The translations under genes and the position numbers were made by a program. Under the pieces are notes generated by a model, which did no database searches, was not told where the DNA came from, and saw nothing but the letters and a program-made list of their open reading frames with translations. Below are positions 25,301 to 32,845 of a stretch of 32,845 nucleotides of DNA, one piece after another. The DNA comes from Aquimonas sp046318115 (GTDB lineage: Bacteria > Pseudomonadota > Gammaproteobacteria > Xanthomonadales > Xanthomonadaceae). Positions within the stretch are counted from its first letter, which is position 1. Each line of letters opens with the position of its first letter. The DNA is taken from positions 1 to 32,845 of the forward strand of contig JBKCVA010000128.1 in assembly GCA_046318115.1 (NCBI GenBank), written 5' to 3'.

Positions 25301-28300
25301 AGTTCTTTCTGCAGCGGAACATCGCCACGGAGAACGACAATCTTCTGTTGGCCTTCCGCATGCTTGGCCTCGCGGAAGTGCTGCCGCATATTGACGATGC
25401 GGGATTGCAAGTGCGCGTGCGCACAGCGATCGATGCGGTCGATGCCCGCTTACGCAGCCGACAGGCGCCGGATGGAGGTTGGCTGCGCGCCGGAGTTGGT
25501 CAGCGCGGGGACGCGCTCGTGACCGCATGGGTTGGCTTTGCCTTGGATGCCAAGCGGCCTTCCATTGATGACCCGGTGGTGCGTGCAGCGATCGAGAGCC
25601 TGCTGATCAACCAACGCGAAGACGGCACCTGGGTCACCACGACAGGGCTGTTCTCCACCCATTTCGCCACCACCAGTCTTGTGATGGCTTACCTGCCCAT
25701 CGCACTCGACTTCCTTGGCGAAGGCATACAGCTGCCACCCGAACCCGCCGCCGATCTCACCGTGGGTCACCTGAGGCTGGTCGAGTCGGCCGGTACAGCT
25801 GCCATCAGCGCTGACATCCGCAATCGGGGCTTGGTCGACTTCCGCCAGCCCATCGAAGTGCGCTTCTATCAGGGCCTGCAGTCATCGCCCGCACTCCTCG
25901 GCACTCGCACTCTGTCCTCGCTGGCCCAAGGCACAGGCCAGCGAGTTACGCTCGAGCTCGGCAGTGAACTGCTGACTTCCGACGTGCGCGTCGAACTGCA
26001 CCTTCAGTCCTCGCAGCCGGAATGCGTCGACGACAATCAGTTCTCGGAAGCGCGCCTTGTCGTCGTTTCTGCAGCAGATCCACTCGGTCTGAACGACCAG
26101 CAGCGCTACCTGCTGAATGTCGACAACGTCAATCAGCCGCCAACCATCACGTCTATCCCGCCGAACTGGCTGACTTTGGGCTTCCCCTACGAGTACCAGG
26201 TCGTAGTCGACGATCCTGATCTCGGCGATGGCCATCGCTTTGAGCTGGTGAGGGCGCCTGCTGGCTTGACTTTGGAGCCGTTCAGTGGGCGCTTCCGCTA
26301 CAACGAAATCGAGCTCAGCGAGGGGCAGCATCCGATCGAGCTTCGAGTGACCGACCTTGCCGGCGCACGGGCCAGCCAGACGTTCACTCTGACTGTTGAT
26401 CGCGACTACCAGCCGCCGAGGCTGACCTCGACGCCGCCGATACGTGCAGTGCAGGGCCAGCAATACCGCTACCAGGCAACCGTGACTGCGGATCCGCGCG
26501 CCGTCCTCCAGTTCGAAGTGCTGACCGGCCCGCCAGGCCTTGCAGTGAACCCCGACACTGGTGCGGTCACTTGGGAAGTGCCGGTCGGTTTTGCCGGCCA
26601 ACGACGACAGGTGGCTTTGGCCGTTGTGGATCAGTTCGACAACTATGACCTGCAGATCTTCATCCTGCAGGGCGATCTGCCGAATGCGGCACCCACCATA
26701 GCGGGTACGCCGCCTGCCGTGACGCAGATCGGCGTGGGCTTCAGTTTCGACTTCAGCGTCACCGACCCGAATATCCTCGAATCCCACACCTGGCGCGGTC
26801 TCGCACTGCCAGGTGGTGCGACCGTCAACGCGAGCACGGGTGTGGTGCAGTGGCCCGCCGCGGCCGTTGCCGCTGCCAGCCCCGGCGCCGAGATCAGCGC
26901 CTACAACGCGCAGTGCCGCGTCGCCGATCCGCAGGCAGCCAGCCTGTCGCTGGTGCCGCTGCAGACGAGCAGCTTCACCAGTTGGCCCACCCAGACCCTC
27001 GTGGGACCGATCGTTGATCGGAATCGGGATGGTCGCCTTGATGTGCGTGATGGCGTGGCCGTGGTCGCCGTGAGCTGGACCGACCAGGAGTTGAGAAGCC
27101 CGCGTATCCATGCGTTCGACTACGGCAGCCTCAACCGCCGTTGGAGCTACAACGCGCGCGTGCCGGACTGGTACGTCGCACCCGCGATGGGCGACCTGAA
27201 AGGCGATGATCAGGTCAGCATCCTGTTCGTCGACAATCAGGCTCGACTTGTCGCATTGGACGGCGAGGGCGGCCTGCGCTGGGTCAGCGAAGTGCCTGTG
27301 GGCGCGGGGTCACTTCGTCACGTCTCGATCAGCCTCGCTGACCTCGACGGCGATCGTCAGGCCGAGATCCTGGTCGGTCCTTCGGTGTTCGATGCCGATG
27401 GTCGGCTGCTCTGGCAGTTCCCGGCGTTCTCCTCGTCGCAGAGCACGCCGCTGGCGATCGATCTGAATGGCGATGGCCGCATGGAAGTGCTGCATCGTCA
27501 CCAGGCGCGCAATCATCGCGGTGAGCTGCTGTGGACAACGCCCAGCGGCGGCAACACCACCGTGCAGTACAGCCTGTTCGCGCCGATCACACTGGCGGGC
27601 GGCAACCTTGGCGTCGTCGTCAGCGAGCAGACCAATGCCGGAGCGCGGCTCTCCTTGCTGCGAGCCGACGGTAGTCAGGTCTGGCGCCGTGACGGCGCAG
27701 ACGCGGGTCAGGCGGCGACGCCGCTCGTCGCCGATTTCGACGGCGATAGTGCGCACGAGATCTTCCTGCCGTCCAACGGTGCGATGTACGGCGCGGATGG
27801 CCAGCGACGCTGGACTGTCAGTGGCATGTCCTGGACGCAGCGCGCGTTCCGGGCCGGTGTTGCCGGTGATGTGAACGGCGACGGTGTGCTCGAGATCCTC
27901 CTGCCAACCGATCAAGGCCTTGCCGTCATCAGCGGTCCCAACGGAGCGGTGTTGGCCAGCGACTCGAGTTGGGTTGACAGCGGAAGCTTCAACCCCGTGC
28001 CTGTCCTTGTGGATGGGTTGAGCGACGGTGAGCCACGACTGTTCCTGGGCGGTTCAAGCGGCCTGCGCAGCTACCGTCCGCTGAGCGGCCGTTGGCGCAC
28101 GCAGGCTCAGGTCTTCCATCAGCAGGCCTGGGCCGCCGATCGGGTCACGCCGCAGCTGTCGATTCCGCCGGCGCAGGCCGGACGCACGCATGCGCCGGTG
28201 CAGTTGCTCGCGCCTTCCGAGCGCAATGGCGATGCCGGCCTGCTCGCCGACCTGCACCTGCAGGCGCCGTGGGCCCTGCCGCAGGGCAATGGCCTGCAGC

Positions 28301-31300
28301 TGCGCAGCACCGTCACCAACCGCGGCACCCTGGCCAGCCGTGGCTTCGCGGTCGAGTTCCGTCGCGGCAGCCCGGCCTCACCCGGCGCCCTGCTTGGACG
28401 TATCGAACAGGGTCCTCTGGCACCGGGCGCCAATGCGGCGATCACGCTCAACGACGTCAGCCTCGACTCACTGGGCCGTGAGGAGTTCTTCGCCGAGCTC
28501 GTGACCAATCCCGCCGAGCTGGAATGCGAGACCCGCAACAACCGTGCATCGGCCCGAGTGTTCGAAATCGCCGTGGTCGACTACGCAGGCCTTGAGGCTC
28601 AGCGCGCCTGGGCTGCAGGCGTGCTGGAGGCGCCCGATACGCCGCGCTTCACCAGCACCGCGCCGACTGCGGGTGTCGCCGGTGAGCCCTATCGCTACCA
28701 GGCGCAGGCGGCTTCCAATCACATCGGTGACAGCCTGTTCTACGCGCTGAGCAGCGCGCCTGCCGGCGCGCGCATCGATCCGGTCAGCGGCCGGATCGAA
28801 TGGCGCCCAGGCTGGACCCAGACCGGCAGCTTCCGCTTCACGGTCACGGCCCGCAGCCTCACCGGGCGGACCGGAACGCAGACCTGGAACGTGCTGGTGA
28901 GTGCCGCCACCGCCCCCAACACCGCCCCGGTGATCACCTCCAGCCCTGCGCTGCAGGCCAGCGTCGGCGAGCCGTGGAGCTATCTGATCGAGGCCGTGGA
29001 TGCCGAAGGCCATGCGCTCAGCTACGCCCTGGTGAGCGGCCCGACGGGCCTGACGTTCGATGCCACCGTGGGCTTTGTGCGCTGGACGCCTGCCGCCTCT
29101 GGCACGGCCAGCGTGGAAGTGCGGGTCACCGACGAGCGCGGCGCCAGTACCACCCAGAGCTTCCAGATCCAGGTGACCAGCACGCCAAACCGCGCGCCGG
29201 TGTTCGACTCGGTGCCGCAGGGCATCGCCTATGTGGGCGAGCTCTGGACCTATGCTGTGCAGGCGTCCGACCCGGACGGCGACGCGGTGCGGCTGGGTGT
29301 CAACGCGGCACCCGGTGCGCTGCAGTTCGACGCCGCTGCCCGCGTGTTGCGCTACACCCCGACCCCGCAGGATGTCGGTACGCAGTTCATCGAACTCGAG
29401 GCCAGCGACGGTCGCGGTGGCAGCAGCCTGCAGCGCATCCAGCTGCCGGTGGTGCAGCCGGTGCCCGGCAACCAGCCGCCCAGCCTGCGCGGCAGCCCGG
29501 TGGCCACGGCCATGGTCGGTGCGACTTACAGTTATCGACCGACCGCCACGGACCCCGACGGCGACAGCCTGCAGTTCTCGCTCGCCAGCGCGCCTGCCGG
29601 TGCACTGGTAGACCGGGTCAGCGGCGCGCTGAGCTGGACCCCGCGTGCCGAACAGCTCGGGCCGCAGGCCTTCGTGCTGCGCGTCGATGACGGTCGCGGC
29701 GGCTGGGCCAGCCAAAGCTTCAGCGTCGACGTGCAGCCCAACAACAACGCCACCCCGGTGATCACCAGCCTGCCTGGCACCCAGGGCAAGGCGGGCCGCG
29801 AGTACCGCTATGCCGTCGTGGCGACCGACGCCGACGGTGACGCACTGAGCTACAGCCTTGAGGACGCCCCCGCCGGCATGCAGATCGGCAGCGATGGACG
29901 CATCACCTGGACGCCCAGCGCGGCCGGCAGCGTGCCGGTGCGGGTGCGGGTGCGCGACGCCCTGGCCTGGGTCGAGCAGAGCTGGACGATCGACGTGGTC
30001 GCGGCGGACGTGCCGCTGCAGGCGCAGGTGAGCGTCAGTCCGAATCCGGCGCAAGCCGGCGCGCCGATCACGATCAGTGTCAGCACCAGCGGCGCGGCGG
30101 CGGCGATCACCGCCAGCGCGACCTTGAATGGCCAGCCGGTGACGCTCGACCCGGACGGCAGCACCACGATCAATGCGCCCAACCAGCCCGGCAACTATGT
30201 GCTGGTGGTGACCGTCAGCGACGGCTACGACACCGCGCAGAACACCACCACGGTCAGCGTCGCCAACGCCAACGGCACCGCACCGCCGACCGTGAGCATC
30301 CTCAGCCCGCGCGAGGGCGCGAATGAGGACCTGTTGAAGTTGACCCAGCGCCTGGCAGTGCGCGCTTCCGTCAACGACGACAACCTGCGCAGCTGGGCGC
30401 TGGTGCTGGTCGAGCGCGGCGCGCGCAGCGACGAGTTCATTGCCATCGCCAGCGGCAGCAACACCTTCGCGAATGCCGAGATCGGCACCCTCGACCCGAC
30501 ACTGCTGCAGAACGGCCAGTACGCCCTGCTGCTGCGGGCCGAGGACCTGTCGGGCAACAGGGTGAGCGATGTCGTGGCGCTGTCGGTCGAAGGCGAGATG
30601 AAGATCGGCCACTTCTCGATCAGCTTCGAAGACGTGTCCGTGCCGGTGGCCGGTATTCCGGTCAGCGTCACCCGCACCTACGACACCCGCGTCCGCCACA
30701 AGCGCCAGGACTTCGGTCACGGCTGGTCGCTGGACTACCAGAACGTGCGCGTGCAGGAATCGCGGACCCCGGGCTTCGGCTGGAGTCTCAACACCTATCC
30801 CTCCGGCCCGCTCGGCCTGATCCCGAACTACTGCGTCGAGTCCGCGCTGGGCAACGTGGTCAGCATCGTGCTGGGCGACGGCCGCGTCGAGAAGTTCAAG
30901 GTCAAGGCCACCCCGGCCTGCAACCAGGCGATTCCGCTCCTCGATGTGACCTTCGTGTTCGAGCCCACCGACGGCGCCCGCGGCCGCCTGGAGACGGTTG
31001 CCCCGGTGGGCGGACGCCTGGTCAACGGCAGCATTGCCGACCTGGCCGATGGCGGCCAGATCGCCGACCCCAACAACTACCGCTACATCGATCCCGAGGG
31101 TCGCGAGTACCGCGTCGACCAGGGCTTTGGCCTGCGCGAGATCTTCGAGCGCGAGGGCGGCAACCGGGTCACCTTCAACCGCAATGGCATCACCCACTCG
31201 AACGGCTTCGCCCTGCAGTTCACCCGCGACGCGCAGGACCGCATCACCCGCATCACCGGGCCGGGCGGCATCGACCTCAGCTACGCCTACAGCAGCGAGG

Positions 31301-32845
31301 GCGACCTCGCGAGCGTGGAAGACGCCGAAGACAACCTGACCCGCTTCGAGTACCAGTCAGGCCATTACCTGCGCGACATCTTCGACCCGCGCGGCGTGCG
31401 CGTGAGCCGCAACGAGTACGACGCCGACGGCCGGCTGGTCGCGGTGATCGACGCCGACGGCCACCGCGTCGAGTTCAGCCGCGACATCGACGGTCGCGTC
31501 GAGCAGCGCCGCGACCGCAACGGTCGCACCACCGTGTACGTGTACAACACGCGTGGCGACATCCTGAGCGAGACCAACGGCGCCGGTGAGACCATCAGCC
31601 GCACCTACGACGACGTCGGCAACACGCTCAGCGAGACCGATGCTCTGGGCCGCACGCGGCGCTGGACCTACGACAACCTCGGCAATGTCCTGACCGAAAC
31701 CGACCCGATGGGTGGCGTCACCCGCAGCGCCTTCGGCCAGTTCAACCAGCTGCAGACCGTGACCGACCCGCTCGGCGTGGTCAGCCTGCGGCAGACCTTC
31801 CGCAACACCACGGTGCAGGGCGTGCCGATCTATCCGGGCCCGCTGGTCAGCCTGACCGACGCCACCGGCGGCGTCACCGCCATGGGCTACGACCCGAACA
31901 GCGGGGAGCTGACCAGCCTGACCGATGCCAGCGGCGCGACCACCCGCTACGAGCACGACGCCAACGGCTTCAAGACCGCCGAAGTCGATGCGCTCGGAAG
32001 TCGCACGACCTACGTCAACGACGCCCAGGGCCGCGTGCTGGAGGAGCGTCGCAACCGCACGCGCGCCGATGGCAGTACGCAGACGCTGGTCACCCGCTAC
32101 ACGCTGGATGCCAACGGCAACGTGATCGCCACCGAGCACCCTGACGGCAGCATCAGCACCACGGTGTTCGATGCCAATGACAAGCCGACCGAGAGCTGCG
32201 ACCCGCTGAACCGCTGCACGCTGACCACCTACGACAACCGCGGCAACGTGGTGCGCGTGGACTACCCGGACGGCACCCACGAGGCCAGCCGTTTCGACCC
32301 GAACGGTAATCTCATCGCCCACACCGATCGCGGCGGCCGCACTACCCGTCACGTCTACGACGAGGCCAATCGCCTGATCGAGGTCATCCACCCGGACGCC
32401 ACGCCCGGCAATGACAGCGACAACCCGCGCTCGCGCAAGGCCTACGACGACGCCGGCCAGCTGATCGCCGACACCGACGAGAACGGCCACACCACCGAGT
32501 ACCGCTATGACGCGGCCGGGCGCCTCGTGCGCACCCTGCTGCCGGCGGTGGACGGCCAGGTGGCCGAGATCGTGGTCGAGTACGACCTTGCCGGTCGCAA
32601 GATCCGCGAGACCGATCCGCTGGGCGCGGTGACGCGCTACACCTACGACGCCGCCGGCCGCCTGCTCAGCACCGAGGCTCCTGCGGTGTCGGGCGAGCCG
32701 AACGCCATCGTCCGCACCGAGTACGACGCGGTCGGCCGCAAGACCGCCGAGATCGACGCCAGCGGTCGCACCACGCGCTTCGGTTACGACGGCCTCGGCC
32801 GGCTGATCGTGGTCGTCCTGCCCAACCCGGCCACCGGCGCCAACC
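22321..32845 (+). CDS. Giant secreted RHS/YD-repeat protein with CxxCH toroid, CARDB, FG-GAP and Ig-like modules (3' end outside window)
   Basis: The frame is open from the ATG at 22321 to the window end (more than 3500 codons). GGGG lies five bases before the start. Order of parts by residue: signal peptide 1-25; a module beginning at Cys59 with FSWLSW (92-97) and PPGDS..TYRNPDN (112-124); an Ig-like domain 209-300; a second copy of the first module (302-451, exactly 243 residues later); three cadherin-like repeats (453-721); a truncated Ig-like domain (722-782); an alpha/alpha-toroid module (about 785-1135) with CLGCH (842-846) and QW-like QAPDGGW and QREDGTW; CARDB-like (1145-1245); three Ig-like domains; FG-GAP-like DxDGD loops (1566-1859); a second CARDB-like domain (about 1965-2085); at least five Ig-like domains; then RHS sequence from about 2760 (IPVSVTRTYDTR) with YD repeats to the end. 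RHS proteins form shells around a C-terminal toxin or effector, which is not visible here. Confidence 0.9.
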   Translation, partial: MNRSRWGLQGALALLLVCLCLPAVAAPPKPAVSGADLSGWLSRLAAPAKTDLPSAVSECPLLPIALPASALNGLAPGAAVPRLSRGVAANQFSWLSWTGSEDPELFGYSLRPPGDSHTYRNPDNAADLAVDAGDWVWTQSTAMNSSLVQTKLDALRYVDVIVPVWAQARDASSRRQLQVQRFVWVRLKDFRLSATPWIELTYLRDASCSNRPPRFITEPPRFARVGRLYRYDSAARDPDQDPVTLSQTLGPAGTAYDPATGRLRWTPTEAQLGLHAMGLRAADPKGASSDQNFDVRVVQDFCPIYPITLPSELLKGLAVGARINQLPRGTGPGNFSWLSWSGATDAPTLANSLQPPGDSYTYRNPDNSADQVLNIADFAQGATGAMNAAAVRAALDRLKQEDILLPVWSERRGQGSRFDYRVQRFVRVRLLDYLLTGQGWLSFEFKGEGQCYNTPPVAQPQRLTTPEDVALPLQLQGSDAEGQALVFTVRSAPANGRLEGTAPNLTYVPNAEYSGEDAFEFSVFDGIDESAPARVTIVVTPVNDAPIARPQVLETAEDTPVPLVLEGRDPEGSALSFRIVRGPLNGSLQGGAPSLRYAPAAGFNGQDSFEFVVNDGALDSAPATVRITVTPVNDAPTALPQQLSTPTGVALPITLTGTDPDGDALGFRVVQAPANGSLSGSGATLVYTPRAGFRGEDGFDFLANDGQLDSSPARIRIEVTGGNEPPRIVSTPVTAVNEGSAYAYDVDAIDPDGDVLRYGLTQGPSGLQIDSGSGLLGGTPGGLRPQSLQSAHTACYIEAEQPVNPQPNEALKRLIWRTRAAIQSGSGFVAPEAETWHRRNTCLGCHVQTQAVLGLQASLSKARVDERVAEYLLAEILNSQQANGSIRRSHPEFSRVQTAFALWSLSYVPDRARTFQVRARALDYMWGVRQTGTGSLYWTHDHSSGWLNNSDSMSALVALSANRFLADAVRRDQLSPAEQDVVQRFDAAMPAMAEFFLQRNIATENDNLLLAFRMLGLAEVLPHIDDAGLQVRVRTAIDAVDARLRSRQAPDGGWLRAGVGQRGDALVTAWVGFALDAKRPSIDDPVVRAAIESLLINQREDGTWVTTTGLFSTHFATTSLVMAYLPIALDFLGEGIQLPPEPAADLTVGHLRLVESAGTAAISADIRNRGLVDFRQPIEVRFYQGLQSSPALLGTRTLSSLAQGTGQRVTLELGSELLTSDVRVELHLQSSQPECVDDNQFSEARLVVVSAADPLGLNDQQRYLLNVDNVNQPPTITSIPPNWLTLGFPYEYQVVVDDPDLGDGHRFELVRAPAGLTLEPFSGRFRYNEIELSEGQHPIELRVTDLAGARASQTFTLTVDRDYQPPRLTSTPPIRAVQGQQYRYQATVTADPRAVLQFEVLTGPPGLAVNPDTGAVTWEVPVGFAGQRRQVALAVVDQFDNYDLQIFILQGDLPNAAPTIAGTPPAVTQIGVGFSFDFSVTDPNILESHTWRGLALPGGATVNASTGVVQWPAAAVAAASPGAEISAYNAQCRVADPQAASLSLVPLQTSSFTSWPTQTLVGPIVDRNRDGRLDVRDGVAVVAVSWTDQELRSPRIHAFDYGSLNRRWSYNARVPDWYVAPAMGDLKGDDQVSILFVDNQARLVALDGEGGLRWVSEVPVGAGSLRHVSISLADLDGDRQAEILVGPSVFDADGRLLWQFPAFSSSQSTPLAIDLNGDGRMEVLHRHQARNHRGELLWTTPSGGNTTVQYSLFAPITLAGGNLGVVVSEQTNAGARLSLLRADGSQVWRRDGADAGQAATPLVADFDGDSAHEIFLPSNGAMYGADGQRRWTVSGMSWTQRAFRAGVAGDVNGDGVLEILLPTDQGLAVISGPNGAVLASDSSWVDSGSFNPVPVLVDGLSDGEPRLFLGGSSGLRSYRPLSGRWRTQAQVFHQQAWAADRVTPQLSIPPAQAGRTHAPVQLLAPSERNGDAGLLADLHLQAPWALPQGNGLQLRSTVTNRGTLASRGFAVEFRRGSPASPGALLGRIEQGPLAPGANAAITLNDVSLDSLGREEFFAELVTNPAELECETRNNRASARVFEIAVVDYAGLEAQRAWAAGVLEAPDTPRFTSTAPTAGVAGEPYRYQAQAASNHIGDSLFYALSSAPAGARIDPVSGRIEWRPGWTQTGSFRFTVTARSLTGRTGTQTWNVLVSAATAPNTAPVITSSPALQASVGEPWSYLIEAVDAEGHALSYALVSGPTGLTFDATVGFVRWTPAASGTASVEVRVTDERGASTTQSFQIQVTSTPNRAPVFDSVPQGIAYVGELWTYAVQASDPDGDAVRLGVNAAPGALQFDAAARVLRYTPTPQDVGTQFIELEASDGRGGSSLQRIQLPVVQPVPGNQPPSLRGSPVATAMVGATYSYRPTATDPDGDSLQFSLASAPAGALVDRVSGALSWTPRAEQLGPQAFVLRVDDGRGGWASQSFSVDVQPNNNATPVITSLPGTQGKAGREYRYAVVATDADGDALSYSLEDAPAGMQIGSDGRITWTPSAAGSVPVRVRVRDALAWVEQSWTIDVVAADVPLQAQVSVSPNPAQAGAPITISVSTSGAAAAITASATLNGQPVTLDPDGSTTINAPNQPGNYVLVVTVSDGYDTAQNTTTVSVANANGTAPPTVSILSPREGANEDLLKLTQRLAVRASVNDDNLRSWALVLVERGARSDEFIAIASGSNTFANAEIGTLDPTLLQNGQYALLLRAEDLSGNRVSDVVALSVEGEMKIGHFSISFEDVSVPVAGIPVSVTRTYDTRVRHKRQDFGHGWSLDYQNVRVQESRTPGFGWSLNTYPSGPLGLIPNYCVESALGNVVSIVLGDGRVEKFKVKATPACNQAIPLLDVTFVFEPTDGARGRLETVAPVGGRLVNGSIADLADGGQIADPNNYRYIDPEGREYRVDQGFGLREIFEREGGNRVTFNRNGITHSNGFALQFTRDAQDRITRITGPGGIDLSYAYSSEGDLASVEDAEDNLTRFEYQSGHYLRDIFDPRGVRVSRNEYDADGRLVAVIDADGHRVEFSRDIDGRVEQRRDRNGRTTVYVYNTRGDILSETNGAGETISRTYDDVGNTLSETDALGRTRRWTYDNLGNVLTETDPMGGVTRSAFGQFNQLQTVTDPLGVVSLRQTFRNTTVQGVPIYPGPLVSLTDATGGVTAMGYDPNSGELTSLTDASGATTRYEHDANGFKTAEVDALGSRTTYVNDAQGRVLEERRNRTRADGSTQTLVTRYTLDANGNVIATEHPDGSISTTVFDANDKPTESCDPLNRCTLTTYDNRGNVVRVDYPDGTHEASRFDPNGNLIAHTDRGGRTTRHVYDEANRLIEVIHPDATPGNDSDNPRSRKAYDDAGQLIADTDENGHTTEYRYDAAGRLVRTLLPAVDGQVAEIVVEYDLAGRKIRETDPLGAVTRYTYDAAGRLLSTEAPAVSGEPNAIVRTEYDAVGRKTAEIDASGRTTRFGYDGLGRLIVVVLPNPATGAN

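Noticed and set aside
28468..31197. 909-codon minus-strand frame opposite the RHS gene
   Set aside because: Its composition mirrors codon bias of the plus-strand repeats, and the plus frame has clear Ig-like and RHS domains.

Overview
The window looks like the edge of a contig from a GC-rich gammaproteobacterium, most likely of the Lysobacterales/Xanthomonadales. The reasons are the complete lexA-imuA-imuB-dnaE2 mutagenesis cassette, the base composition, a Clp/CRP-type TGTGA-N6-TCAC site, and the exported proteins. This placement is an inference from gene content; there is no 16S gene in the window. The first ~70 bases hold a 44-base C run that is probably a sequencing or assembly artefact of the contig end.

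Layout. (1) 117-2036 minus: mnmG (tRNA wobble-uridine modification), whose last ~20 codons come from a GAATCCC tandem repeat. (2) 2037-3269: a mostly non-coding stretch with several strong hairpins, a Clp/CRP-like site, a 61-codon orphan gene and a perfect 34-bp palindrome. (3) 3270-4589 minus: a tyrosine-rich lipoprotein. (4) 4995-15005 plus: a Mot-Ton type energised outer-membrane uptake locus. It runs DUF3450 coiled-coil protein, coiled-coil/ExbB fusion, ExbB, ExbD, short TonB, TPR protein, a 1021-residue TonB-dependent receptor, then an exported beta-helix-like protein. The first six genes overlap or nearly abut and should be one operon. PhoB-box-like direct repeats lie before the first gene and before the last, which suggests phosphate-starvation control. 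(5) 15096-21793 minus: dnaE2, a 633-bp repeat-rich gap, imuB, imuA and lexA, the SOS-inducible translesion cassette. lexA has a well-spaced promoter that would give a leaderless mRNA, with an imperfect palindrome over the -10. (6) 22321 to the end, plus: one uninterrupted frame of more than 3500 codons for a giant secreted RHS/YD-repeat protein. It carries a duplicated N-terminal module, Ig/cadherin-like repeats, an alpha/alpha-toroid (squalene-cyclase-like) module with a CxxCH motif, two CARDB-like domains, FG-GAP-like calcium loops, more Ig-like repeats and finally RHS/YD repeats. Its C-terminal tip, where RHS proteins usually carry a toxin or effector, lies outside the window. A near-consensus sigma-70 promoter and a 5' hairpin precede it.

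How the parts work together. ExbB/ExbD/TonB and the ExbB fusion would convert proton-motive force into work on the receptor at 10121-13186, helped by the periplasmic DUF3450 and TPR proteins; the beta-helix protein may be its ligand-capturing or surface partner. LexA represses the ImuA/ImuB/DnaE2 mutasome until DNA damage. The most unusual objects are the giant RHS protein with its embedded CxxCH toroid, the Pho-box-like control of a dedicated TonB machine, and the short repeats at the 3' ends of mnmG and imuB.
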